DNA from: Bolinopsis microptera
Taxonomy: Eukaryota > Ctenophora > Tentaculata > Lobata > Bolinopsidae
Assembly (NCBI RefSeq): GCF_026151205.1
Contig: NC_087083.1
Coordinates: forward strand, 1,116,001 to 1,180,000
Length of the DNA: 64,000 bases
Direction: 5' to 3'
Part shown: one piece after another, positions 35,469 through 43,227 of the stretch
Layout of the letters: every line of letters begins with the position of its first letter
Position numbering within the stretch: position 1 is the stretch's first letter
The notes under the pieces: generated by a model
What the model was told of the DNA's origin: nothing
Databases searched by the model: none
Seen by the model: the letters and a program-made list of their open reading frames with translations, nothing else
Translations under genes and position numbers: made by a program

Positions 35469-38400
35469 GGAGGGAGGAGGAGCAGGCGGAATGAGAAAGA
35501 GGAGGATGATGAGTAGGAAGACTGAGTAGGGTGAGAAGGACTCAAGAGGAATCAAGAGAAGGAGGAGGAGGAGGAAGAGAAGGAGGAAGAGGAGGATGAG
35601 AAGGACTTGGAGGGCAAGAGGACCAAGGAAGCAAGGAGAAGGAGGAGGAGGCGGACTGGGAAAGTGGAGTATGAGTAGGAAGACTGAGGAGGATAAGGAG
35701 GGGAGGAGAAGGAGGACTAAGGAGGAGGAGGAGGGGGACTGAGAAAGAGGAGGATGAGGGGGAGGATGAGTAGGAGGACTAAGGAGGGTAAGAAGGAGGA
35801 GGAGAAAGCATTTAAATGTTATTTCCGTGACAGTTTTTGTCCGTTTATCTCCGTTTTTGTCCGTTCTAATTTGTGTCTGTTTTGAAAATATAGGGTACCA
35901 TATTTTCAAAACACTTTTACCATAACTTATATATAAATTGTCTCCTTCATCCCCATTTTGAGAGAAGTGAGAAACTGAAAGGTGCAAATTGTAAGCACGC
36001 CTAACAATAACGTATATAATCGGATCAGGAATTTAAATCAAAACAAAAAGTTTAAATTTTCTTTTTGGATTGCATCTACCAGATCCATCTGGTCTTACAG
36101 TGTCTAAGTACTGAATTTTATTAAGTTTTTTGATCATGGTTGCTACCAGAGTCAATTTTATCATCTATAATGTCCTAGTAACAGCGATACATACAGATTA
36201 TTGTACTCCTGTATACGTAATTTTAACAGTAATCGGAACATTATGGACTGATCAGTGAACTGAGTTAAACGGAAAAATGATTTTAAAAGATTTTAGATTT
36301 TTTCAATTTTCTCAATTTTCTCAATTTTCTCAATTTTCTCAATTTTCTCAATCTCAATTTCGGAAAAATCATGTTTCAGAATTGAGATTGAGCTTCCTAC
36401 CCCCCATTCTTACCTGTCCTCTGGTTTCAGATTTCTGAGGGATTGTGAACAGTGGTGGATTCCCTGTTTTGCCTCAGCGTTATTTGGGTCGATTTCAAGC
36501 GCTTTTTCGTACACAGCTTTGGCCTCCTGTAACAAAATGTGTTAAATTCATTTGGCTGTAAAATGAATTTCCATGCTCTGTAATATCACTGAATGCTCTG
36601 CATATACGCTAGAGCAAATGTTGCACAAAAAGCTGTGTCATTACATCATGTTATGTCATTAATGTGATGTCATAAATTTTACTTTACTTTACTTTACTTC
36701 TACTTTATCGATGAAATTATATAAAGTAAGGAACTTGCCTGTGGCTTATCAATTTTAAGCACTGCCGCTTTCCTCAGGTATCCCTTAACGAACATGGGGT
36801 TGAGTTCGATACATTTGTCACAGTCCTGCATCGCAAGTCCAAATTCCATAAGTTTGGTATAACAAGCAGCCCGGTTACTGAAGAACAAATGGTTGTAAAT
36901 TGGATCGTTTAGAAGGCGGAGATACGTTACCGATATGTCATAATGTCACATGTCATGGGTGATGTTGAGCCTAATATTCGAGAAATAGCGTGGGGAGAGA
37001 TCAGAGAATTTTCTAGATTTCAAATAAAGCACCGTGCGCGCTGAAATTTCTATAAAATTGTAGTCGCGCGTTCCAACGAATTTTCCTGAAGACCCTTCTG
37101 CGAGGATAATTGTGTGCTTGTGCAAGTTGACGGGATATAATTGACTCTACAACGGGCGGGGCAGGTATGCGATACAAATAACAACACAATGCAGAAGTAG
37201 CCATCCAAAAATAGGACTTCTAACAAACTTTCATTATTTCCAAAAACTTTTATGCTTACAATCCTACAAATTAGTTAAAACATGAATGTCGTCTGCTGTC
37301 TGATCCTACGAAAAAGTGTGACTTCACAATCAACGGAAAAATGATTGACAATATTTTAAATTTATCTCTCACCTATACGGCACGTGGTCAGTTGGATTTC
37401 TTTTAATTGCTTCGTTGTAAAATTGAAGTGCTTCAGCGTACTTTCCTGGAAACCCGTTATTTAGTTAACTGCCAACTTGGAAAACTAAACTGAGTTTTTA
37501 TTTCATGAATCTAGAATGTTTATCACTTTAAAATAACACTAAACTCTGATTAACACGAAGATCCAATTTAAAAGTTTACAATTTAGATTGAAAGTTCAGA
37601 ATATTTAACAAGATTATTTGGTGAAGTTTTGGTATTACCTTGTTTGAATACATCGTTTCCTTTCGCTTTCTCTGCTTGAGATTTCTCAGGGCTAATGTAA
37701 GCCAGCTTTTCCTTTTCTTTCACCAATTTTAAAACCTGGTTATTTTAGAGTAAACAGAATGGGAACCTATGCATGGTAGAGCACAGCAAGGCCGACCAAG
37801 ACAAAGCTACTTGTCTATGTTACTGAAGGAAGTTGGGACAAACTCCTAGATTTTAAGATTTTAAATCGACTGATAATATCAAGTTAAGAACCCCGTAAAG
37901 TTAAAAAATAGCAGACGAACACAATTAATGGGGATTGATTTGTAGTTTTATAATGTGCACCTTAACCAAACAGTGTAGCATTGTTGATTGGAAGATAAAC
38001 AAATATTCAGTATTCAACAATTCCATGCTCGATTAAAAATTAAAAGATAAGTCTTAAATGTCTTATTTAATATATATTGTATAACACTTTATTTTATTTA
38101 TCTATTTATTTACGAATAATGAATTAATTAATTATCTTACGTCTGATCTCTCTTTAAGTATGTTAGGGTCTCTGTGCTCGGTGATAGCCTTGTCGTAATA
38201 GTACATTGCTTTGTCCAGATCCTCCTTCTTCATGTATGCTTTACCAACTCTTGACAGGGCCCTGATAAGGAAGATTTCAAGAAATGTTGAAAAAATGTTC
38301 AATAAAAGTTTACATTATGTTGAAAAAATGTTGAAAAAATGTTGAATGCTGATATTCCATGACTTGTTGTAACTTGTAAGATAGAGTTTGCTTTTGGACT

Positions 38401-39778
38401 GTTAAATTCTTAATTACAGCTTTTTTTTTCGGTCAGATGTTTTTTTAAAACCCACTTTTACTATGACTTATTAAAAAACATAAAATACAAACTTGATACA
38501 AATACGAAATACAAAAATGAAATACAAACTTTGCAATGTGTTTGTAGTCTGACTCATTCTCCCTTCCAACATCCACTGCTTTTAGGCACACTTCGATGAC
38601 AGCGTCATGGTCCCCCTTCTCGAAGTTAACAGCTGTGCGGGTGAAGGTTTAGGTTAAGTTAACCTTGCAGCTAGTCAGTCACTCAGTCAGTCAATGAGTC
38701 AGTCAATGAGTCAGTCAATGAGTCAGTCAATGAGTCAGTCAATGAGTCAGTCAATGAGTCAGTCAATGAGTCAGTCAATGAGTCAGTCAATGAGTCAGTC
38801 AATGAGTCAGTCAATGAGTCAGTCAATGAGTCAGTCAATGAGTCAGTCAATGAGTCAGTCAATGAATCAGTCAATGAGTCAGTCAACGAGTCAGTCAACG
38901 AGTCAGTCAACGAGTCAGTCAATGAGTCAGTCAATGAGTCAGTCAATGAGTCAGTCAATGAGTCAGTCAATGAGTCAGTCAATGAGTCAGTCAATGAGTC
39001 AGTCAATGAGTCAGTCAATGAGTCAGTCAATGAGTCAGTCAATGAGTCAGTCAATGAGTCAGTCAATGAGTCAGTCAATGAGTCAGTCAATGAGTCAGTC
39101 AATGAGTCAGTCAATGAGTCAGTCAATGAGTCAGTCAATGAGTCAGTCAATGAGTCAGTCAATGAGTCAGTCAATGAGTCAGTCAATGAGTCAGTCAATG
39201 AGTCAGTCAATGAGTCAGTCAGTCAATGAGTCAGTCAATGAGTCAGTCAGTCAATAAGTCAGTAAATGAGTCAGTCAGTCAACGAGTCAGTCAATGAGTC
39301 AGTCACTCAGTCAGTCACTCAGTCAGTCAATGAGTTAGTAAGTCGTTCAGTCATTCAACAGCCAGTCGGCTAGCTAGTCGGTTGGTCATTCAGTCAGTCA
39401 GTCAATCAGTTATTCATTCCGTCAGTCAGTCAACCAGTTATTCATTCCGTCAGTCAGTCAACCAGTTATTCACTCCGTCAGTCAGTCAACCAGTTATTCA
39501 TTCCGTCAGTCAGATAATATTTTCCTGACTGCAATATTACATATATCATTGAATGAGATTAATTATCATTACGTAATACGAGTTTTGTTACATAACAATT
39601 AACAACTTAAAAAGTAAGAGTTAGCACTTAGCAACCCACCTCCTTTGTTATTGTAGAAAGTAATATCAGTGGGGTCAAGGGCTATAGCCTCGTTATAGTG
39701 CTGGATAGCAACATCAAACTGTTTGGCTTTATAGGCTTTGTTACCAAGATCTTTGGCTTTTAGAGCAGGGGTTGCCAT
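19772..39778 (-). CDS. STIP1: Stress-induced phosphoprotein 1 (HOP/STI1), short TPR2A-TPR2B-DP2 form
   Basis: Nine coding exons on the minus strand: 39640-39778, 38530-38632, 38141-38261, 37639-37735, 37373-37445, 36739-36877, 36414-36526, 20389-20493 and 19772-19844. Together they are 963 bp, or 320 aa plus stop, with every junction in frame. It is the adaptor that brings HSP70 and HSP90 together in the cytosol. TPR2A (about 1-115) starts [20 protein letters not shown] and keeps all five carboxylate-clamp residues that bind the HSP90 EEVD tail: K9, N13, N44, K81 and R85. TPR2B (about 140-255) keeps its own set: K144, N148, N179, K209 and R213. DP2 (about 265-320) reads [17 protein letters not shown] and ends [19 protein letters not shown], then VVQVR. 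TPR1 and DP1 of the long animal form are missing. The ATG comes just before TPR2A, as in the nematode-type STI-1 of the same length. Intron 6 has a GC donor (GCAAGT). Intron 7 is 15.9 kb with genes and a transposon inside; intron 8 holds a fold-back element. An upstream exon encoding TPR1 cannot be excluded, but the Met context and length argue against it. Confidence 0.95.
19985..20210. mobile_element. Fold-back MITE in STIP1 intron 8
   Basis: The left arm AACTTTTGAGGGGTCCCGGA...CCGCCAAACGGTGCCCGC...GCCACGCCCATATTTGG is matched by its complement at 20,120-20,200 (CCAAATATGGGCGTGGC...GGTCCGGGACCCCCTC). The centre is short. There is no ORF. The arms are near-perfect, so insertion or conversion was recent. 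A C-run follows at 20,263-20,282. Confidence 0.85.
20494..20830 (-). other. Start of STIP1 intron-7 sequence, no gene seen
   Basis: AT-rich intronic sequence between the acceptor of STIP1 exon 8 and the 20-bp minisatellite. Confidence 0.4.
20831..21296. repeat. 20-bp minisatellite, about 23 copies
   Basis: The tandem unit is TTAACCTATACTTGCTCACA. Single-base variants (TCATT, CCCAC) alternate between units. The array is directly contiguous with no spacers. Confidence 0.97.
21297..21909 (+). promoter_or_regulatory. Upstream region of the nested secreted-protein gene
   Basis: This 0.6-kb segment lies between the minisatellite and the first ATG of the nested gene and should hold its promoter. 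I see no clear TATA box or named factor site; the short ORFs on both strands look random. Confidence 0.3.
21910..22739 (+). CDS. Small secreted protein (unrecognised domain), nested in STIP1 intron 7
   Basis: Exon 1 (21910-21970) encodes [20 protein letters not shown], a classic signal peptide with cleavage expected after GAS-A. Exon 2 starts at 22285 (phase 1) and runs to a TAG at 22737-22739, giving about 169 aa. The mature part has three cysteines ([25 protein letters not shown]), the motif [20 protein letters not shown] and the end [19 protein letters not shown]. It looks like one compact beta-rich extracellular domain. I do not recognise the family. AATAAA at about 22,795 would end a short transcript. 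A weak donor (AAAG|GTGACT, exon end 22731, phase 1) just before the stop would instead join it in frame to the CCP exon at 22,975. So it may be a stand-alone secreted protein or the N-terminal domain of a CCP protein. Confidence 0.75.
22975..24902 (+). CDS. CCP/sushi exons, with a possible hydrophobic C-terminal exon
   Basis: Three CCP exons, phase 1-1: 22975-23154, 23310-23489 and 23684-23872. The first two encode near-identical modules ([20 protein letters not shown]...[13 protein letters not shown]) and are a recent 335-bp tandem duplication. The third ([17 protein letters not shown]) is close to the CCP exons of the gene at 1,144-9,086. A phase-compatible last exon, 24793-24902, would join at 23872 and read [20 protein letters not shown], continuing to [11 protein letters not shown] and a stop. 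It carries two N-glycosylation sequons and a leucine run that could be a membrane or GPI-type tail. The leucines come from a CTA microsatellite (see findings). The exons probably continue the gene starting at 21,910, or else the CCP gene upstream. The CCP calls are firm; the terminal exon is tentative. Confidence 0.72.
23873..23990. repeat. Simple repeats after CCP exon 3
   Basis: CCTTACCCTTACCCT and CCAGTACCCTCAC words repeat in tandem directly after the donor site at 23,873. The repeat is intronic. Confidence 0.7.
24868..25062 (-). mobile_element. 3' end of an RTE/L1-like LINE with TAG-repeat tail
   Basis: On the minus strand it reads [20 protein letters not shown], then [11 protein letters not shown]. 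After a frameshift it reads [12 protein letters not shown], a common C-terminal end of RTE/L1-like ORF2. It finishes in a TAG/CTA microsatellite at 24,873-24,891. Only the last 60 or so codons remain, with a frameshift and a stop. A second copy of the same stretch lies at 37,762-37,852. Confidence 0.75.
25063..28956. other. 3.9 kb of STIP1 intron 7 without a recognised gene
   Basis: No ORF with protein-family character on either strand. It contains a C-run (25,111-25,125), an A/G-rich run near 27,135-27,165 and one perfect hairpin (27,193-27,243, listed separately). The rest is AT-rich intronic sequence. Confidence 0.5.
27193..27243. repeat. Perfect 23-bp hairpin
   Basis: Arms TTTACAGTGCCATAAAGGGG plus CCT and their exact complement are separated by the 5-base loop ATCCC. 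It could be a fold-back remnant or a small-RNA-like hairpin. Confidence 0.7.
29434..29964 (+). CDS. Truncated mobile-element ORF (RGxW...AFFDxRV family)
   Basis: The frame opens just after stops at 29,425-29,430, has its first ATG at 29,464, and ends at 29,964. It contains [71 protein letters not shown] and a strongly acidic tail ([20 protein letters not shown]). I recognise this block as an abundant, transposon-linked protein family of invertebrate genomes, usually the C-terminal end of a longer ORF. The conserved D in FFDIRV with later E/K residues could be a restriction-endonuclease-like core, which is an inference. The 5' half is missing. The DNA for its acidic end, its stop and the AATAAA that follows is duplicated at 32,252. 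Confidence 0.7.
   Translation: MRLARGLWSPMEMAFFDIRVLQPGAKSNTNQDTPEKLYSKHEREKERKYGDRCVKIEKGTCNGLVFSTNGGMSPQATMFLKRVATLLAAKTSRDKSLIMANLRRRLRFELLKTVLIAVRGHRGRYYEKAIPVDELDLNLAHTTNDEDWGDDVDEEDEEDDEVENEVENVEGELLEE
29896..34645. repeat. 2.36-kb tandem segmental duplication
   Basis: 29,896-32,251 is repeated from 32,252 at an offset of 2,356 bp. The copies are nearly identical; local insertions raise the offset to about 2,394 by 31,640/34,033. Each copy starts in the acidic end of the ORF, carries its stop and AATAAAG, then purine-rich satellite. A third partial repeat of about 0.6 kb (the ATGTTATTATCGTAACAG block at 32,098, 34,493 and 35,093) extends to about 35,250. Confidence 0.93.
30178..35800 (+). 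repeat. Purine-rich (GGA/GAGGAC-type) satellite
   Basis: About 5.6 kb made almost only of A and G on the + strand, built from words such as GAGGAGGACTGAGGAGG. It is interrupted by short islands with the word GTCCGTTTT (30,150; 31,530; 32,115; 33,930; 34,510; 34,730; 35,115; 35,835). Long Ser/Pro/Leu ORFs on the minus strand and Glu/Arg ORFs on the plus strand are by-products of the repeat. Confidence 0.95.
37446..37638 (-). other. STIP1 intron 4
   Basis: Short AT-rich intron between the exons at 37,639-37,735 and 37,373-37,445. Nothing else seen. Confidence 0.6.
37762..37852 (+). mobile_element. LINE 3'-end fragment in STIP1 intron 3
   Basis: ATGGGAACCTATGCATGGTA and the following 70 bp match, in the opposite orientation, the LINE end at 24,950-25,055, including the GGCCGACCAAGACAAAGC block. 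Confidence 0.75.
38640..39510. repeat. 12-bp minisatellite with AP-1 sites, then a 28-bp minisatellite, in STIP1 intron 1
   Basis: From about 38,690 to 39,330 the unit AGTCAGTCAATG repeats about 50 times with few variants. Each unit junction creates TGAGTCA. It is followed at 39,400-39,510 by about four copies of a 28-bp unit (CAGTTATTCATTCCGTCAGT...). The array starts about 50 bp upstream of the acceptor of STIP1 exon 2. Both strands are open for the whole array, producing SQSM and DSLT repeat ORFs that are not real proteins. Confidence 0.97.
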
Positions 39779-40730
39779 CACAATATAACCTACAGAAGAG
39801 GAACAATGAACATATTGTGTTAGTTATTAAATTTATGTTAAATCTATGTATAGTGTAGTTTATTAACTTACGATTAACAAATATCAACAAGAAATAAAGT
39901 GTATGGATATTGGTATACATTAGGTAATTTTTAAACTCAATCACCATGTACATTTTTAAAATGCATAACTTCTATTAAGCACTTCTCAGATTGAAAAAGA
40001 AGTGTAACAATACAAATGTTAAGGGAAGAAATCTTGTGAGTTATTTCAAGAGATATGTATAGAGTGACAATTGTTAAAGCTTATGATATTTTCAATCGTA
40101 TTTCTAGAATTCTTTGCCAATCATAAAATTAATAATACAAGATCCGAAAAAAAGATAATAGATTTTAATTATAAATGATATAATATAAACAGCATCAAAT
40201 TCAAACACAAATTATCCAGGTTTACAATTCCAAGTAAAAAACAAAAGTTACAAATTTCAAATCACTTCACGATTGTAAGGCAGAATAATGGGAATTATTC
40301 GATTCTTTAGGACAAAATGAGAGTCTCGGACACTCATTTTGTCCCAAAGAACCGAATATGATCAACCCACTCACAAGAGCGAAAAAGATACCTAATAATG
40401 GGAATTGTTGAAAACATGCAATCAATAATCAAGCCCGCTGAAACCTGGCAATATAATGTTATGCAGGTAGCCTGAAGTTATTTACTCATTATAGTTCTGT
40501 GTTTAATGTTTATACAGATTCCAAATTAACGTTTGTGTTGAAGACTTCACATAACAGCATAGGTAATAATGTACATCCAGCGATGAGCCTTAACTGAACC
40601 CATCAACAATCCATGCCATTATTCATCTTTGAAAGGCCCATTACATCATTGTATAATGTATATTGTATAATAACCCATTTCACAATTGTTAATTTAATTC
40701 AAATAAGTCTGGAATTTACTCATTAACCGT
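39779..40730 (-). promoter_or_regulatory. STIP1 5' region, between TMX stop and STIP1 ATG
   Basis: About 950 bp separate the co-directional TMX gene from the STIP1 start, so the STIP1 promoter should be here. TTCTAGAATTC at 40,102 contains the core TTCnnGAA heat-shock-element pair, with only an imperfect third unit. This would suit a heat-inducible co-chaperone but is weak evidence. A hairpin lies at 40,297-40,356. Confidence 0.4.
40297..40356. repeat. 60-nt imperfect hairpin
   Basis: The arms TCTTTAGGACAAAATGAGAG and CACTCATTTTGTCCCAAAGA pair with one or two mismatches. They are extended outward by ATTCG/CGAAT and have a 6-8-base loop. The size and near-perfect stem resemble a small pre-miRNA, but there is no expression evidence. 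Confidence 0.5.
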
Positions 40731-41408
40731 TCACTGAACCTTCTTGTCTTCCTCTTCCTCCTCCTGACTGACAGGACGTGGCTGCGAGCGCTGCAGTCCT
40801 ATCGTGTGCGCTTGCTTTGGTTTACCAAACACTGAGTGAATACCCCAAACTGTCACTAAAAACAGAGCTATCATCGCCACAATTGGAATAGCTATAAGGA
40901 TAATGATTGAGGCAACCACTGGTACATTCGCTTGTTTGGTGAGGTAATCGTGCATGTCATTGACCTTGATAGCAAAGGATACAAGATATCCAAACATCTG
41001 CATTGTAACAGATCCAGGTCGTCTGTACCAACTCATAGGCTCCAAACTATGACACTCACCCTCTTCCAAGAACTTCTTCCACACATTAATCTTCCTGGCA
41101 CCTTGATAGGTTCTGAAAACTCCATCCTTAACATGGAACAACGTGGGTATTCTAGTGACAAGAAGTTGGTTACTAAGACTATAACCCACAGTGATGTCTA
41201 TCTCGGCTATGTTGTATTCCTTGTCTTCAGCCCAAGCTCCTAGTTGGATCCAGGATTGCGCGATGGACTTGCATGCGCCACACCATGGTGCGTACGCCTT
41301 GATAAACCAGTCTCCATCTTGGATGATGTGACTGTTGTCGTCTGTTAGTACAACTACTTCACTGCTGACTAAGATAAGAGTGCAGGAGAGAACCAAGAGT
41401 TTATTCAT
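40731..41408 (-). CDS. TMX1: Thioredoxin-related transmembrane protein (TMX1/TMX4-like), intronless
   Basis: Single exon of 225 aa. Residues 1-17 form a signal peptide (MNKLLVLSCTLILVSSE). A thioredoxin domain (about 18-125) follows, with FIKAYAPWCGACKSIAQSW; the active site is C-G-A-C where vertebrate TMX1 has C-P-A-C. A conserved cis-proline block (TRIPTLFHVKDGVFRTYQGA) and the GSVTMQMFGYL region are typical of TMX1/TMX4. One membrane helix (about 166-192, VPVVASIIILIAIPIVAMIA) precedes a cytosolic tail with five acidic residues (QEEEEED) and the C-terminus KKVQ, a KKxx-type dilysine ER-retrieval signal. Expected to be an ER-membrane thiol-disulphide oxidoreductase with its active site in the lumen. 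It lies upstream of STIP1 on the same strand. A TMX gene without introns among intron-rich neighbours suggests a retrocopy or intron loss; the frame is intact, so it is probably functional. The TMX1 versus TMX4 assignment is uncertain. Confidence 0.92.
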   Translation of the reverse strand: MNKLLVLSCTLILVSSEVVVLTDDNSHIIQDGDWFIKAYAPWCGACKSIAQSWIQLGAWAEDKEYNIAEIDITVGYSLSNQLLVTRIPTLFHVKDGVFRTYQGARKINVWKKFLEEGECHSLEPMSWYRRPGSVTMQMFGYLVSFAIKVNDMHDYLTKQANVPVVASIIILIAIPIVAMIALFLVTVWGIHSVFGKPKQAHTIGLQRSQPRPVSQEEEEEDKKVQ

Positions 41409-41716
41409 TGTCTAAGGGAGAGGTTTTTATTTAATTATTTGTAACTAAATTACTCAAATTCGCGCTTGTGCACGTCTCACTTCTGTAACAATCGGACATC
41501 AGGCAATGGTTCAACAACACTTTTCACAGGACCCATCGACACAGCCTGAAGGTGACTGCATAATAACGGGCCAAAGTGGAATCACACAATAATAGCTTAT
41601 TATCGTGCATAATATCGTGCATAATATCGTGCATAACCGAATGAATAATATCCAACTAAATTTTGTCGCTAAATCATAGATGGTAACATCAAACATACTA
41701 TTACATATTATAAATA
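41409..41716 (-). promoter_or_regulatory. Upstream region of the TMX gene
   Basis: About 300 bp between the TMX start and a mariner-like element. It includes three tandem copies of ATAATATCGTGC (41,594-41,634). The promoter of the TMX gene is expected here, or the 5' end is set by the transposon boundary at 41,717. Confidence 0.35.
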
Positions 41717-42189
41717 TACAGGTGGGCCAAAAGTCAGTACCCAAACGTTGGCCTTTATAGCTAAGTCACTGAGTGCCCAATTGAAATAATTCTTTCTGGT
41801 ACGACTTACCACTGGTTCGAGGAATTTGTCAACTTGAAAAATATTCGTGTCCATTTTTTTTCAATTATGAAGGTTCAGTTTTGCGTTTAATTGATAGTTG
41901 GATCGAGCTAAATTTTATTGAAGAGTTTTAGTTTCTCAGATGACTTAGATACGAAGCATAACGAGTTTATTCATTACGTGTGATCAGGTGATTGGCTTAC
42001 CTAATCACGTGACAAGGTGACCCCGTTAACCACCCCGCTCAACATTATGGGAATCCTTAAGGCTGCCCAATTAAAGTGTCTTGTCAGTCACATAATCACC
42101 CAATCAATTTTGCTAACGAGATACACAAAATGCTTGATAATTTCATCATTCCTAATTCGTTTCACATCATTTTTCAGATCAGATGCAAC

Positions 42190-42971
42190 ATTTAATAATC
42201 TACTGTCTCTGAAAAAAATTAGTCGTCCAGCATGTTCAGAGAAAACAATATAGGTGTTTTAAAATAGAATGGGCGGGGTGTCTTGGAGTAATCATGGATG
42301 ATAAATTGAGCTGGAAACCACATATATCATCCCTCAACAAGAAACTAAGAAGTGCTTGTGGACGTATCTACCGTATTAAGAAATGCTTACCAGAATCACT
42401 ATATAAGCAAATATATCATTCTCTCTTTGAATCACACCTAGGTTATGCTATTTCTGTCTGGGGAGGTATTCCCAATAATCAGTTGAAACCGCTATTTATT
42501 ACTCAAAAGAAGTGTATCAGGATTCTATTTGGAGACTATGAAGCTTATGTAGACAAGTTCAAGACATGTGCTAGAGCAAGACCAATTAATTCTCAACGTC
42601 TAGGATCTGAATTCTATGTTAAAGAGTCCACTAAGCCTCTATTCACAAAACATGAATTACTTGTTACAGAGAACCTGTACAGATACCGTTGTTTAATGGA
42701 ACTTTTTAAGATCATTAAGTCACGAGTACCAATTTCGTTATACTACTTATTCAACATATCAAATAGGAAAGATAATCTGTTCATTACGCCCTCTCCAACT
42801 AATCAATTTGTTTATAAATCTGCATGGCTGTGGAATGAATTCCGTAAAGTTGGCCCGTTAAATTTCACCTCCACATGCAGATCTATCAAGAATTTACTTA
42901 AACAGTCACTTCTAAGAGCTCAAAACCGGTATGGAACTGAATGGTGTGACAAAAATTTCACTGAATTCTGA
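42190..42971 (+). mobile_element. CR1/L2-like LINE ORF2, C-terminal fragment
   Basis: An open frame 42,294-42,971 (225 codons, with CLGVI just upstream of the first Met) reads GVIMDDKLSWKPHISSLNKK, RIYRIKKCLPESLYKQIYHS, YAISVWGG, TQKKCIRILF and WLWNEFRKVG. This is the post-palm region and tail of CR1/L2/jockey reverse transcriptases. The catalytic palm is missing, so it is a dead 5'-truncated insertion inside the mariner-like element. Confidence 0.88.
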
Positions 42972-43227
42972 TTAAGAAGTGATATTTATTTGCCTGTTAT
43001 TCCCACTTAAGCACTTACTGACTGACAAGCTTATCTATGATTACCATGCTTGAATTTAGGTAAACAACATACAACTCATTTCCAAGTTACGCTGAGCGCA
43101 ACCGCCGAATGACTCAGCAATATGGAAACGCGCGCGCATAGTATTGCGCGCCGATGCTGTGCGCGCGCGTTGTCGGCCGAAACTTGGGAAGTTCCCGCTC
43201 TAATATTCAGACGACAGTGATGACTCA

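Larger units (their letters stand above)
28963..36405. mobile_element. 7.4-kb inverted-repeat DNA element with 6-bp TSD
   Basis: The ends are inverted repeats of about 95-110 bp starting GGGGGGTAGGAAGCTCAATC. The left end is 28,963-29,056; the right end is its complement, finishing at 36,405. Each carries an inner near-palindrome (CTCAATTTYGGAAAAATC...CAGAATTGAG) and several GAGAAAATT units. The element is flanked by the perfect 6-bp duplication ATTCTT (28,957-28,962 and 36,406-36,411). The interior holds one truncated mobile-element ORF (29,434-29,964) and about 5.6 kb of purine-rich satellite with a 2.36-kb internal duplication. No transposase or integrase was found, so it is probably non-autonomous. 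A 6-bp target duplication occurs in Polinton/Maverick, IS3EU and Dada elements; I cannot assign it further. Confidence 0.82.

Noticed and set aside
30037-35987. Many long Ser/Pro/Leu-rich minus-strand frames, up to 471 codons, and Glu/Arg-rich plus frames
   Set aside because: These arise from purine-rich satellite with few stop codons; they have no domain, and repeat identically with the 2.36-kb duplication.
38683-39257. Open frames of 175-187 codons on both strands (SQSM and DSLT repeats)
   Set aside because: They are translations of a 12-bp minisatellite, which has no stops in several frames. They lie in a STIP1 intron and have no other coding signal.
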